Below are positions 25,601-33,739 of a stretch of 64,000 bases of DNA, one piece after another. The translations under genes were made by a program, and so were the position numbers. The DNA lies in assembly GCF_000177375.1 (NCBI RefSeq), contig NZ_ADFR01000016.1:1-64000 (forward strand), in the 5' to 3' direction. This stretch comes from Bulleidia extructa W1219 (GTDB lineage: Bacteria; Bacillota_I; Bacilli_A; Erysipelotrichales; Erysipelotrichaceae). Under the pieces are notes generated by a model. The model searched no databases. It was given only the letters and a program-made list of their open reading frames with translations, and was not told the origin of the DNA. Within the stretch, counting starts at the first letter, position 1. Every line of letters begins with the position of its first letter.

Positions 25601-26985
25601 ACCACCTCTGAAAATGACTTGGCATTTCGAACCATTTCATTAGAAATGTTGGTTTTCTTCTCAATAAAAGCCGGTATGGAAATCGGTGGTTTGATAAAAA
25701 GTTGTTTAGAATCTAAGCGAAGTCCGTTCTTGATTTTGACAGCACCGAATTCAATCATGTAATCGTATTTAGCACTTAAACCGGTTGTTTCTAGGTCAAA
25801 AACGACATACGTAGCTTCATCTATTTTTTGATCATTTGGTTGCCGAACAATGCAAAGATCGTCTTCAACCAAATTTAGTTCACAACCAAAACCTACCTTA
25901 AAAGACCGATTCGGATCTTTCCGACGCAATCCTTCAACATAGTGCTTTGCTTTGACAAACGATTGAACATTCGCATGATCAGTTAATACAATTCCCTCAT
26001 GTCCTAAATCCCAAGCGTATTGGATCACTTCCTGAGGTGAACAAACGCCGTCCATCTCCGAAAAGTTCGTATGGGAATGGAATTCAATTCTTTTTTTGAT
26101 AGCGTTGTCCATGACTTTCTGAGGAGCCTCAATAATTTCAATGGAATTAGCCATACAGCTGCTTTCTTTCGCAAAAGTATCATAACTGATTCTTCCTTGA
26201 ACCCGAACGTATAAACCGGTATGAATTTCCTGAAGATCTTCCATGGTCAATCGATCAGAGCTAAACCGCTTGACATGAATGGCACCATGGCCATCATAAA
26301 CAGATAATGTTTGGAGTTTTTTCCCTCCTTTTAATTCTCTGATTTCATCCTGAAAAACTTCACCTTCAAAATAAATGGGACCCGTTTCTGAAAATACCTC
26401 ATCTAATCGAATCAGTTCCACATTCGTTTTTCTTGGTTTATAGAGTGCTTTTTTAGCATTACCTGTTTTTTCTTCTTTGATAACCGGCCGTTCTAATACA
26501 ACCGTTTGTTCGATAGGGACACTAGAGGTTTCATGTTGAACAATGGAAATCCCATAATCGTCTAAACCGATTTGGTCTAATAAAGATCGTAAAGAAGGTA
26601 GAGCCTCTTCCCCTTTTTGAATCAACTGGGGATTTAAAAAGGAAAACTGAATCGACTTTTGCTTCGAAAGAATCTGAATTTCAGCTAAATTAAACACAAA
26701 TAAATCATTTTCCTTTTGAAAAAAAGGTCGAACATAACTTTCAAATTGAAGGACATTTATTTCATTGTTTTCCCAATGAAAAACAAATTTCATCTTCAGC
26801 CCAAGTTGATGAAAGAGCTCATTGTCTAATTCTTGGAAACAATCATAAGTACAAGGCTTTTGCCCATACAGATGAATTTCAATCTCTTGAGACTGTTTAT
26901 AAAAGCGTACAGACAAAACCTCCATTTTTTCCAAAGTGGAGGTGGGTGTGCAATTTAATCTATCTAGTAATTCAATTAACTTCAT
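22657..26985 (-). CDS. polC: DNA polymerase III alpha subunit, Gram-positive PolC
   Basis: The 1,442-residue replicase has the PolC order. An N-terminal domain and OB-fold come first, then a PHP domain beginning EFHSHTNFSEMDGV, split by a DEDD 3'-5' proofreading exonuclease (VFDLETTGL, D397/E399). A zinc-ribbon (CPQC...CPHC) follows, then the polymerase core with catalytic PDIDLNFS at 964-971 and the thumb/fingers GTIGTVAEKTAFGY and TGQHPGGIVI. The C-terminal QLSLFD is a beta-clamp-binding motif. The gene is intact despite its length. AGAGG lies 6 nt before the ATG. It is the replicative polymerase of low-GC Gram-positives and marks the host lineage. Confidence 0.97.
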   Translation of the reverse strand: MKLIELLDRLNCTPTSTLEKMEVLSVRFYKQSQEIEIHLYGQKPCTYDCFQELDNELFHQLGLKMKFVFHWENNEINVLQFESYVRPFFQKENDLFVFNLAEIQILSKQKSIQFSFLNPQLIQKGEEALPSLRSLLDQIGLDDYGISIVQHETSSVPIEQTVVLERPVIKEEKTGNAKKALYKPRKTNVELIRLDEVFSETGPIYFEGEVFQDEIRELKGGKKLQTLSVYDGHGAIHVKRFSSDRLTMEDLQEIHTGLYVRVQGRISYDTFAKESSCMANSIEIIEAPQKVMDNAIKKRIEFHSHTNFSEMDGVCSPQEVIQYAWDLGHEGIVLTDHANVQSFVKAKHYVEGLRRKDPNRSFKVGFGCELNLVEDDLCIVRQPNDQKIDEATYVVFDLETTGLSAKYDYMIEFGAVKIKNGLRLDSKQLFIKPPISIPAFIEKKTNISNEMVRNAKSFSEVVDELLAYIGDAVLVAHNASFDFPFLNEELRRLSRKPLTNPVIDTLDMARAILSDRSRFALEYVSNHYKLNYSRSDAHRADYDANILADAFEHLLVDAKRQFQVETIRDLQDKVHTDSDFKRMFSKHAIVIAKNQAGLKVLYDLVSISNTETLAVKTKNEGSNAIGEPRIKRSTLQKYRQNLLVGSACLNGEVFEMACNGDDDRLKKTMAFYDYIELQPLGNYSTSLELGSLPNLARLKEVQQRMIAMAHELELPILATSDCHYCKQEEKIFRDIYITAKGVGGIAHPLYIRNEQIRRSHPNPDQHLRLTDEMIKEFSWLNNSQLVEELVLDTPHQLFKEIEEIEPVPKGTYPPIIEGSDDQLRELCQKTAMDRYGFRGKVPDLVQKRLDNELDNIIRNGFGVHYYIASLLVMKTNEDGYVVGSRGSVGSSFAATMSHITEVNPLPPHYLCPQCHYSEFFLNGEVLSGFDLEDKSCPHCGAIMKGNGHNIPFQTFLGFNADKTPDIDLNFSDLYQAKAHNFIKDYFGEEHAFRAGTIGTVAEKTAFGYVKGYEEDMGVQFSYPMKEYLAMHCQDVKRTTGQHPGGIVIVPSNHVVEDFTPIQYPSNQPGPWKTTHFEYHDYGDQILKFDILGHVDPTSMRLLQEIATVKPMDIPMNDRDTLSLFYEDKALKADPRLYHQETGAVGLPEFGTANTRRVLQETNPHTFSDLTILSGLTHGTDVWAGNAEELVKQGHPLNEVIGCRDDIMTYLLDKKLEPLDSFKIMESVRKGKGLTEEQEKTMREHQVPDWYIDSCKKIKYMFPKAHAVAYVMMAVRIAWYKVHEPINFYIQYLTLRCDAYDISIMSKGLNAIRLEMDRIKKLMDTRDPSLSNKDKALFNTLEICEEMYARGYSIENVNLYESLSTRFKKSPTNPKAVIPPFVVVDSLGESVAETIVEARQSGEFLSKEDLLARTHLSKTLLQRFEEMGIVQNLNDTNQLSLFD

Positions 26986-27094
26986 GTAAGACCTCTTCCT
27001 ATTTAGATTCCCCTTATAACCATAACATCATTATACAAATGGTTGACAAGAATATATTTTTTCTACCTAAATATGCATCTATTGGGAATGATTT

Positions 27095-27775
27095 CTACTT
27101 TGCCAGTTTTTCAAACGCATTTTTAGCCGCCGCTTGTTCAGCCGCTTTTTTAGAACCGCCACTGCCCGTTCCCAGAACCAGTCCATCCACGACCGCATTC
27201 ATCATAAATGTCGGTGCATTGCTCGGCCCTTTTTCTGATACCAACTGATATACCAAAGAACGCCTTGAGTCCGCTTGAACCACTTCCTGCAATCGGGTCT
27301 TATAGTCTAGTTGTACTCCTTGAACAATCTCTTTAGCTTGTTGTAGATGAGGAGTAATCACCTGCCTTAAAATCAAATCCACTGCCAACATACCTTGATC
27401 TAAAAACAAGGCACCCAAAAAGGCCTCCAAAGCATCCGCAATAATCGCATCTTTTTCACGACCGCCAGAGTGTTCTTCTCCTTTTCCTAAACGAATGTAT
27501 TGATTTAAACCCAACTGACGAGAATAATTCGCTAAAGCCGATTCACAAACCAATTGCGATCTTAAACGGGTCATTTGACCTTCACTTAAATTCAACGGGT
27601 AGATTTGAGCGGATGACCATAATTGCAAAACGGCATCCCCCATAAATTCCAATCGTTCATTATCCGCTTTAGATCCATGTTCATTGGCATAAGAACTGTG
27701 TGTTAACGCTTGTTCTATAAGCTCAAAATGATCTACTTTTATTCCTTGAGCTGTTAAAAAATTATGAATATCCAT
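27095..27775 (-). CDS. rnc: Ribonuclease III
   Basis: The 226-residue enzyme has the RNase III signature NERLEFMGDAVLQL (residues about 39-52), with the catalytic Glu/Asp pair, and ADALEAFLGALFLDQG carrying the second acidic pair. The double-stranded-RNA-binding domain is at the C-terminus (GSGGSKKAAEQAAAKNAFEKL). It processes rRNA precursors and structured mRNAs. It overlaps recG by 14 bp and is therefore translated from the recG mRNA; in Bacillus rnc lies with smc and ftsY instead. Confidence 0.95.
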   Translation of the reverse strand: MDIHNFLTAQGIKVDHFELIEQALTHSSYANEHGSKADNERLEFMGDAVLQLWSSAQIYPLNLSEGQMTRLRSQLVCESALANYSRQLGLNQYIRLGKGEEHSGGREKDAIIADALEAFLGALFLDQGMLAVDLILRQVITPHLQQAKEIVQGVQLDYKTRLQEVVQADSRRSLVYQLVSEKGPSNAPTFMMNAVVDGLVLGTGSGGSKKAAEQAAAKNAFEKLAK

Positions 27776-29765
27776 GATTTAACCTTTCTTTTAAAAGACT
27801 CTCTATAAAAATTTGGCACTCTTTTTTTTCTCGATGTTCTAATATTTCTTGTGCATCTAATTTCGCCTGATCAATAAAAGCTGTATCTTCAATCAAATTT
27901 CCTAAAACAAAACTGGGTAAACCAGATTGTCTTAGCCCTAGTATATCACCCGGTCCTCGCAATCGTAAATCTTGCTCTGAAATATAAAACCCATCATCAC
28001 TTTTAACTAAAACTTCTAACCGTTCAATCGTTAATTCATCTTGACTGCGGCTTAACAACCAACAATATCCCTGGTCATTTCCACGCTGAATACGTCCTCT
28101 TAATTGATGTAAAGTACTCAAACCAAAACGATCACTGTCATAAATAATCATTCCAGTCGCATTGACACAATTCATTCCCACTTCTACCACTGTTGTAGAA
28201 ACTAAGATTTGAATTTGATTGCTGTAAAATTGGTTCATAATAGCTTCTTTTTCTTGTGATTTCATTTGACCATGAATCAAAGCAACTGTATAGTTCGGGA
28301 AAACTTTGGCTAAATTTCTTTGTGTATCGTATACATTACGAACTTTCAAGCCACTTTCATTTGCGTTGACAGCGGCACAAATGACGTATAATTGATGTCC
28401 TTTATCCAATAAAGCTTGAACTTCTTTCAAAACAGAATGAAAACTATTTTCTTCAAGGCGCTTGGTCACTGGGGCTTTTCTTCCTTGAGGCATGCTATGA
28501 ATGGTGGAAACGTCCATTCCGCCTAATAAACTGGAAGCTAAAGTTCTGGGAATAGGGGTAGCGGTCATGACTAAAAAATCCACATCATTGGATTGAGATT
28601 TTAAAAATTCTCTTTGTTGAACACCAAAGCGTTGTTGTTCATCAACCACGACCAACCCCAATTTTTGAAATTTGACACCGGACTGTAATAGAGAATGAGT
28701 CCCTATCACCATTTGAATCTTCCCCTTTTTCAAATCCGTAAGAATGGATTCTTTTTCAGAACCAGATAAACCACTATATAACAAAGCCATTCGTTGACTT
28801 TCTTTAGGGAACAAAGATTTCATAGTTTGAAAATGTTGACGAGCAAGGATTTCTGTTGGAGCTAACAAGGCACACTGATATCCAGAAGAAACACATGCCA
28901 ATAAACTCATTCCCGCTATGACCGTTTTCCCCGATCCCACATCACCTTGTACCAAGCGATTCATTTTTTTCATAGAGCGCATATCTTGAACGATCTCAAA
29001 AAAAGTGTTTTTTTGATCTGTTGTCAATTCAAAAGGAATTTGTTGGATAAGAGCTTGAAGATAGGTATCTAAAATTTTCTTTTTCTTTTTCCCTTCATAG
29101 TGTTCATCTTCCTGTTTTAAATATAAATGAGTGAAAAAGCGCAGGAATTCCTCATATTTTAAGCGTCGAACAGCTTGTTTTAAAGAGGCTTGATGCAACG
29201 GAAGATGAATATAACGAAGAGCTTGTTGACGATGAAGTAAGTGATATTTTTCTATTAAAAACCGAGGTAGAACATCTTCTTGTTCACCAAGACATTCTTT
29301 TAAAATTTTTTCCATAAATCCCCGGATAGAACGTTGCTGAAAATCTGCTTTACTTCGATACACCGGTTCAAAAGGCCTATGATATTGCATAGGCTTTAAA
29401 TCATAATTGATAGCTGTCAATTTATTGTGACCATTGTATTTGCCGAAAATAGTGATGACATGATTACTAGGAAGATTTTTAGCCCAAGGACGATTAAAAA
29501 TAGTCACATCAACCACATGTCCTTCTACCAAAACATCAAAATGGACAACCATTTTCTTTCCATAACCAAAAGAACGGAATTTACCCAATATTCTGGCTTC
29601 AAAACGGAACGTCTCTCCAACTTTCCATTGTGTATATGGTAAAGATTCATATCGTTCATAGCGAATCGGATAGTTTGTCAAAACATCCTCAATTGTTTCA
29701 AACGAAAAGGCTTCTTTAATTTTTATTTGAGTGGTTGTTAATCGAATCTCATTTAAATTCTTCAT
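27762..29765 (-). CDS. recG: ATP-dependent DNA helicase RecG
   Basis: The 667-residue helicase has an N-terminal wedge/OB domain (about residues 45-125), Walker A GDVGSGKT with K280, motif II DEQQ (VVDEQQRFGVQQR), motif III MTATPIPRTLA, and motif VI in QLRGRIQRG. A C-terminal TRG-like region (DLRLRGPGDILGLRQSG) translocates the fork. It reverses stalled forks and processes Holliday junctions. Only 7 nt lie between a TATAAT (29773-29778) and ATG 29765, so the mRNA is probably leaderless. The preceding fakA terminator overlaps this promoter region. Confidence 0.95.
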   Translation of the reverse strand: MKNLNEIRLTTTQIKIKEAFSFETIEDVLTNYPIRYERYESLPYTQWKVGETFRFEARILGKFRSFGYGKKMVVHFDVLVEGHVVDVTIFNRPWAKNLPSNHVITIFGKYNGHNKLTAINYDLKPMQYHRPFEPVYRSKADFQQRSIRGFMEKILKECLGEQEDVLPRFLIEKYHLLHRQQALRYIHLPLHQASLKQAVRRLKYEEFLRFFTHLYLKQEDEHYEGKKKKKILDTYLQALIQQIPFELTTDQKNTFFEIVQDMRSMKKMNRLVQGDVGSGKTVIAGMSLLACVSSGYQCALLAPTEILARQHFQTMKSLFPKESQRMALLYSGLSGSEKESILTDLKKGKIQMVIGTHSLLQSGVKFQKLGLVVVDEQQRFGVQQREFLKSQSNDVDFLVMTATPIPRTLASSLLGGMDVSTIHSMPQGRKAPVTKRLEENSFHSVLKEVQALLDKGHQLYVICAAVNANESGLKVRNVYDTQRNLAKVFPNYTVALIHGQMKSQEKEAIMNQFYSNQIQILVSTTVVEVGMNCVNATGMIIYDSDRFGLSTLHQLRGRIQRGNDQGYCWLLSRSQDELTIERLEVLVKSDDGFYISEQDLRLRGPGDILGLRQSGLPSFVLGNLIEDTAFIDQAKLDAQEILEHREKKECQIFIESLLKERLNHGYS

Positions 29766-29772
29766 CGTTATT

Positions 29773-29778
29773 ATTATA
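29773..29778 (-). promoter_or_regulatory. recG -10 element, 7 nt from the start codon
   Basis: TATAAT on the minus strand at 29773-29778. Initiation 6-7 nt downstream falls on or next to the recG ATG (29765). No ribosome site is visible. No TGn extension is seen here. Confidence 0.6.
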
Positions 29779-29782
29779 AACG

Positions 29783-29811
29783 AAAAAAGTAAGAAGAACT
29801 TCGCTTCTTAC
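29783..29811 (-). terminator. Terminator of the asp23-fakA unit
   Basis: On the minus strand GTAAGAAG pairs with CTTCTTAC (29804-29811 with 29789-29796), followed by a T6 run. The fakA stop codon lies in the stem. Confidence 0.85.
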
Positions 29812-31418
29812 TCAACACCAATTAAATAACTGTAGACAGGTTGATTGCCTTGTTGCACATCCAAATCTAATTCATAATTTTCATCTAAGAAAGTTTTGAT
29901 TTGTTTGATTTCTTCTTCATTGGAATCTTCTCCACAAATGATAGTGACAATTTCACTGTCCTCATCAATCAAATTCTTCAATAATCCCAAAACACTTTCT
30001 AAGCGATCTTTGGAAATAGAAACGATTTCTTTATCAAAGATTCCCATGTAATCTCCGGCATGAATCTCTTTGCCATCCATCGTGGTATCTTTGACAGCAT
30101 AAGTAATTGATCCGCTCTTGACATTCGCAATCGCTTCTTTCATCGCTTCGGTATTATGGCTTAAATTTTCATTTGGATTAAAGATCAAGCAAGCACTGAT
30201 TCCTTGTAAAATAGACTTGCTTTCAATCACAACAACTTCCTTATCCTTCGTCACTTCTGCCGCTTGCTTAGCTGCTAAGATGATATTGGAATTATTTGGA
30301 AGAAGGAAAATTTTATGGGCATTAACCTTTGCGATGGCCTTTACAAAATCTTCTGTAGCCGGATTCATCGTTTGACCACCGGAAATCACATAATCTACTT
30401 GATAATCTTTGAACAGTTTTGCCAAACCGCTACCGGCTGCAACGGCAATAATCCCATATTCTTTTTCTTCTTGTGCTGTTTGATTAAATCCATCTACCAA
30501 AGAAGCCCTCAATCCTTCTTTCAAAGATTCTATTTGAACTTTCTTAAATTCTCCATAACGTTGAACCAAAGAAATCACTTCACCAGGAGCAATGGTTCTT
30601 AATGAAACACAAATTTCATCTCCACCATCAAAGACACCAATATCCGATCCGAATTGGGACAATTGCTTACGAAGCCGAATTTCATCATATTTGGCTTTTC
30701 CTTCTTCGTTGATTGGTAAAATCGCTTCCACACGATATCCCGATAAGACTTCTTCTTGATTTATCATACTTGGATGATCTTCACGAGAAACCGGTTCTCC
30801 CTTTAAAGCAGATACAAAACCATCCAGAATGATCGTATACCCAAAACCGCCTGAATCGATACAACCGGCCTCTTTTAAAACCGATAATAATTCCGGTGTT
30901 CTTTGCAAAGAAGCATGAGCCTCTTCATCTACATAGGCGAATAGCTCCTCTACACCAGCTTCCGGATGTTCCGCCATGTAAATTTGACCATATTCGGCAC
31001 TTTCTCTTAAAACCGTTAAAATTGTGCCTTCTGTTGGCTTCATCACAGCCTTATAGGCTAAGCGAGCCCCCGCCATTAAAGCTTCTGTGAAGTCATTGGC
31101 TGATAATGTTGTCAATGCATTATCTTTAACATATTTAGATAAACCGCGAAAAATTTGGGAAAGAATAACCCCTGAATTACCACGAGCCCCCATCAACAAA
31201 CCACGCGAGAATACTTTTGAAATTGTAAACAGATCAGTCGATCCACTCTTCTTGACCTCTTCAATTCCATTTTGAATGGTCAAAGACATATTCGTCCCCG
31301 TATCTCCATCCGGTACAGGAAATACATTCATCGAGTCAACTTCAGCCTTACGGTTATACAGTGCGTTGGCTCCAGATTCAAGTAACACTCGAAATTGTTC
31401 ACCATTTAAGTTCTTCAT
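29808..31418 (-). CDS. fakA: Fatty acid kinase FakA-like DAK2-domain protein
   Basis: The 536-residue protein has an N-terminal DAK2 kinase domain. Its NVFPVPDGDTGTNMSLT (residues about 28-44) supplies the aspartates that bind Mg-ATP, and GARGNSGVILSQIFRG and SGGFGYTIILDGF follow. The middle and C-terminal domains resemble DegV folds (ISGGQTMNPATEDFVKAI, LLPNNSNIILAAKQAAEV). FakA phosphorylates fatty acids held by FakB/DegV partners; one candidate partner is at 961-1797. The gene follows asp23 by 9 bp, the conserved yloU-yloV order. All expected regions are present. Confidence 0.92.
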   Translation of the reverse strand: MKNLNGEQFRVLLESGANALYNRKAEVDSMNVFPVPDGDTGTNMSLTIQNGIEEVKKSGSTDLFTISKVFSRGLLMGARGNSGVILSQIFRGLSKYVKDNALTTLSANDFTEALMAGARLAYKAVMKPTEGTILTVLRESAEYGQIYMAEHPEAGVEELFAYVDEEAHASLQRTPELLSVLKEAGCIDSGGFGYTIILDGFVSALKGEPVSREDHPSMINQEEVLSGYRVEAILPINEEGKAKYDEIRLRKQLSQFGSDIGVFDGGDEICVSLRTIAPGEVISLVQRYGEFKKVQIESLKEGLRASLVDGFNQTAQEEKEYGIIAVAAGSGLAKLFKDYQVDYVISGGQTMNPATEDFVKAIAKVNAHKIFLLPNNSNIILAAKQAAEVTKDKEVVVIESKSILQGISACLIFNPNENLSHNTEAMKEAIANVKSGSITYAVKDTTMDGKEIHAGDYMGIFDKEIVSISKDRLESVLGLLKNLIDEDSEIVTIICGEDSNEEEIKQIKTFLDENYELDLDVQQGNQPVYSYLIGVE

Positions 31419-31427
31419 AAAATCTCC

Positions 31428-31796
31428 TTAAGCAATTACACGTACTCCTTGTACAAAGACATTCACCGCAGCGATTTCTTCGTTCAGAGCTTTCTCCAAT
31501 TCATATTTCACTTTCTTTTGAGCCTCTTGTACAACCGAAGCGATCCGAACGTTATAGCCAATAATCACGTATAAATCAACGACTACCCCACGTTCCTCTC
31601 TTTTTACAATAACACCCTTCGAGTAATTTTCTTTTTGTAACAATTCAGCCCAACCATCACGCAATTGTTTGCGAGAAGCCATGCCAACAATACCATAGGA
31701 TTCCATAATGACTGATCCCGCCAAAGAACTAACTGCTTCAGCAGAAATGGAAATATTGCCATAATTTGTGTTTTTTTCAACAGACATCTTGTTCAC
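31428..31796 (-). CDS. Asp23/Gls24 family envelope protein (YloU type)
   Basis: The 122-residue protein has the Asp23 fold segments NISISAEAVSSLAGSVIMES, a GIVGMASR stretch, VVDLYVIIGYNVRIASVVQEAQ and a C-terminal VNVFVQGVRVI. Members are cytoplasmic or membrane-associated and linked to envelope stress. This gene is almost always found next to fakA, as here, which suggests a shared role in membrane-lipid homeostasis. GAGGTG lies a few bases upstream of the ATG, and a near-consensus promoter at 31806-31834 starts the two-gene unit. Confidence 0.9.
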   Translation of the reverse strand: MNKMSVEKNTNYGNISISAEAVSSLAGSVIMESYGIVGMASRKQLRDGWAELLQKENYSKGVIVKREERGVVVDLYVIIGYNVRIASVVQEAQKKVKYELEKALNEEIAAVNVFVQGVRVIA

Positions 31797-31805
31797 CTCT
31801 TGCCT

Positions 31806-31834
31806 ATTCTATCAAAATTTAATATGTCTTTCAA
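31806..31834 (-). promoter_or_regulatory. Promoter of asp23-fakA
   Basis: On the minus strand TTGAAA (31829-31834) and TAGAAT (31806-31811) are 17 bp apart, with TGA just before the -10. It lies immediately downstream of the ftsQ/divIB stop codon. Confidence 0.8.
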
Positions 31835-31836
31835 AA

Positions 31837-32852
31837 CTATTTCTTCATGTTAAGTGTACCAGATTTATAATAACCGGCTGCATAATGCTGATTAAACTGT
31901 TTATCCGGCACCTCGTAACCATGTTCATTGACCGGGATTTTAATCAATTGACCATTTTCCGCTTTCGCTTGTTTCCCGCTAGATTCAGTATAATAGTGTA
32001 CAATCACTTTATCACCACTAGCATTTATTAAAGTTTCTCCCTTATTATTTTTCCAATAGCGAAGAGATGAATTTTCTTTCTTCCATGGGCAAACGGAAGA
32101 ATAAGCGGTATTTTCTTTTTCCGTGGCATAAATACAGAAGTCTTTATTTTTAGTCTGATGATAAATTGAATCAAATTCCTTAACTATGGAAGCGCTGGAG
32201 TAACTGGTGATCATATAACCACCGTTCCTCATGATAAATTTAACTCCTTCCGGATCATACGCCAAACTATATTGATGTATCTCTGAAATGCCGTCCAATT
32301 GATCATCACTCAACTTTTTTAAAGAACGAGCCAATAACTCTCTTTGTTCCTCTGTTTCAAAACCGGATAAATAAGGAATTGTTTTCAAAATAGATTCATC
32401 TTCTTTTTTAACTTTTTGACTTTTCCCATTCCCCAATAAAACATACGTATCTTTATTTTGTCTATAGTAAGCAATTTTTTCTTTTCTCGAACGGTTATCG
32501 TTACTGTTTGATTAGTTTGTAAGGATACCTTAGCTGATTCAATCCAAGGATCTGATTTTAAGCGATATTCCACCCACAAAGGAAAATGACTATAAAAGAT
32601 ATTTCCGCGTTGAACCCCCGCTTTATGTTGAATTTCTTCGCTGGTATAAGCATAATTTCCTTTTACTTCAACACCTTGAGTTCTTGAAATAGGTAAAGCC
32701 AAATAAATTAGGAAAAGAAAGAAAGACCCTAGAAAAATGGACCATCTGATCAATTTAGGTTGACTTTGACGATAGTTCTGACGATGGCTTGCTCTTCGCT
32801 TGCTGGATAAGATCCTTTCAACGACAGGATCTATTTTTTCTTTTCTGGCCAA
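31837..32852 (-). pseudogene. ftsQ: Cell-division protein FtsQ/DivIB, split by a -1 frameshift in an A6 tract
   Basis: The N-terminal part (32385-32852) has a cytoplasmic basic tail, one membrane helix (IRWSIFLGSFFLFLIYLAL) and the POTRA domain (VEVKGNYAYTSEEI, WIESAKVSLQTNQTVTITVRE). The C-terminal part (to 31837) carries the beta domain and tail. At 32475-32480 the coding strand has A6; one more A would continue EKKK as IAYYRQNKDTYVLLGNGK straight into the second part. The span is 1,016 nt, one short of 339 codons. TTG 32852 is the likely start, with GGAG upstream. The protein stabilises the divisome with FtsL/FtsB. It overlaps murB by 22 bp. Confidence 0.87.
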
Positions 32853-33739
32853 TTAAATATCTCCACTTCCGGAACAAAGTCTATTTGATAAGACTCTTTC
32901 ACTTTTTCTTGAATTTCTTGAATCAAGTTCAAGTAATCATCCGCTTTCGCTCGACCCATATTAATAATAAAATTGGAATGTTTTTCAGAAACCATCGCAT
33001 CCCCTTTTCTCTTCCCTCGATACCCAATATTATCGATTAACTGCCAAGAGTAATAGCCTTGTGGATTTTTAAAAATAGATCCACAACTTGGGTATTGTAA
33101 AGGCTGTGTTGATAAACGGCGTTGTTTTCGTTGGCTCATAAGGCTGGCAATTTCCTCTACCGGCTTTTTCTTTAAATCATAACGAGCCGCTAAGATAATC
33201 CAATCTCGATGTTCTTTAAAAATAGAATGACGGTAGGAAAAATCACACTTTTCCTTAGATAACCATCTAAATTCACCATCCAAATAGACTAACACTTCCT
33301 TTAAAATATCGGCCATATTTTCTTTATAGGCTCCAGCATTCATAAAAACATTTCCGCCTACCGTCCCCGGGATTCCTCCTGAAAATTCCAAACCGCTTAA
33401 TCCTGCTTTCATGCAAGCATTACTCAATGCGATCGTTGAACAACCCGCTAAAGCAATCACTTCATTTCCTTCAATATAATAGTCATTAAAATGGCGATCA
33501 AATCGAATCACAGCCCCATCAAATTTCTCATCCGAAGCCAATAAATTAGACCCTTTTCCAACCATCTTATAGGGTATTTGGTTCTTTTTCAGAATACGAA
33601 TAATACCATCCAAAGCAATTAAATTATCCGGATAGACCACATATCGAACTAAACCGCCGATATGGAGAGTGGTCAAGTCTGAAAAACTTTTCCCCTCTTC
33701 CACTTTTGCGTATGTTTCTAGATCTTCTTTAATGTTCAT
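32831..33739 (-). CDS. murB: UDP-N-acetylenolpyruvoylglucosamine reductase
   Basis: The 302-residue FAD enzyme reduces UDP-GlcNAc-enolpyruvate to UDP-MurNAc. The FAD-binding motifs are present (YKMVGKGSNLLASDEKFDG, SGGIPGTVGGNVFMNAGAY), as are the substrate Arg in SYRHSIFK and the proton-donor serine in YPSCGSIFKNP. The last part, SNFIINMGRAKADDYL, completes the substrate domain; the tyrosine loop of type I enzymes is absent, so it is type II. It overlaps murG by 11 bp and ftsQ by 22 bp, giving a short murG-murB-ftsQ wall and division block. Confidence 0.95.
   Translation of the reverse strand: MNIKEDLETYAKVEEGKSFSDLTTLHIGGLVRYVVYPDNLIALDGIIRILKKNQIPYKMVGKGSNLLASDEKFDGAVIRFDRHFNDYYIEGNEVIALAGCSTIALSNACMKAGLSGLEFSGGIPGTVGGNVFMNAGAYKENMADILKEVLVYLDGEFRWLSKEKCDFSYRHSIFKEHRDWIILAARYDLKKKPVEEIASLMSQRKQRRLSTQPLQYPSCGSIFKNPQGYYSWQLIDNIGYRGKRKGDAMVSEKHSNFIINMGRAKADDYLNLIQEIQEKVKESYQIDFVPEVEIFNWPEKKK

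Noticed and set aside
23140-25762. Several plus-strand open frames of 60-110 codons inside polC
   Set aside because: They lie antisense to a conserved gene, lack ribosome sites and look like chance frames in its complement.
27043-27073. A plus-strand TTGACA at 27043 with a weak -10
   Set aside because: The only -10 candidate is 19 bp away and no plus-strand gene follows; it is likely chance.
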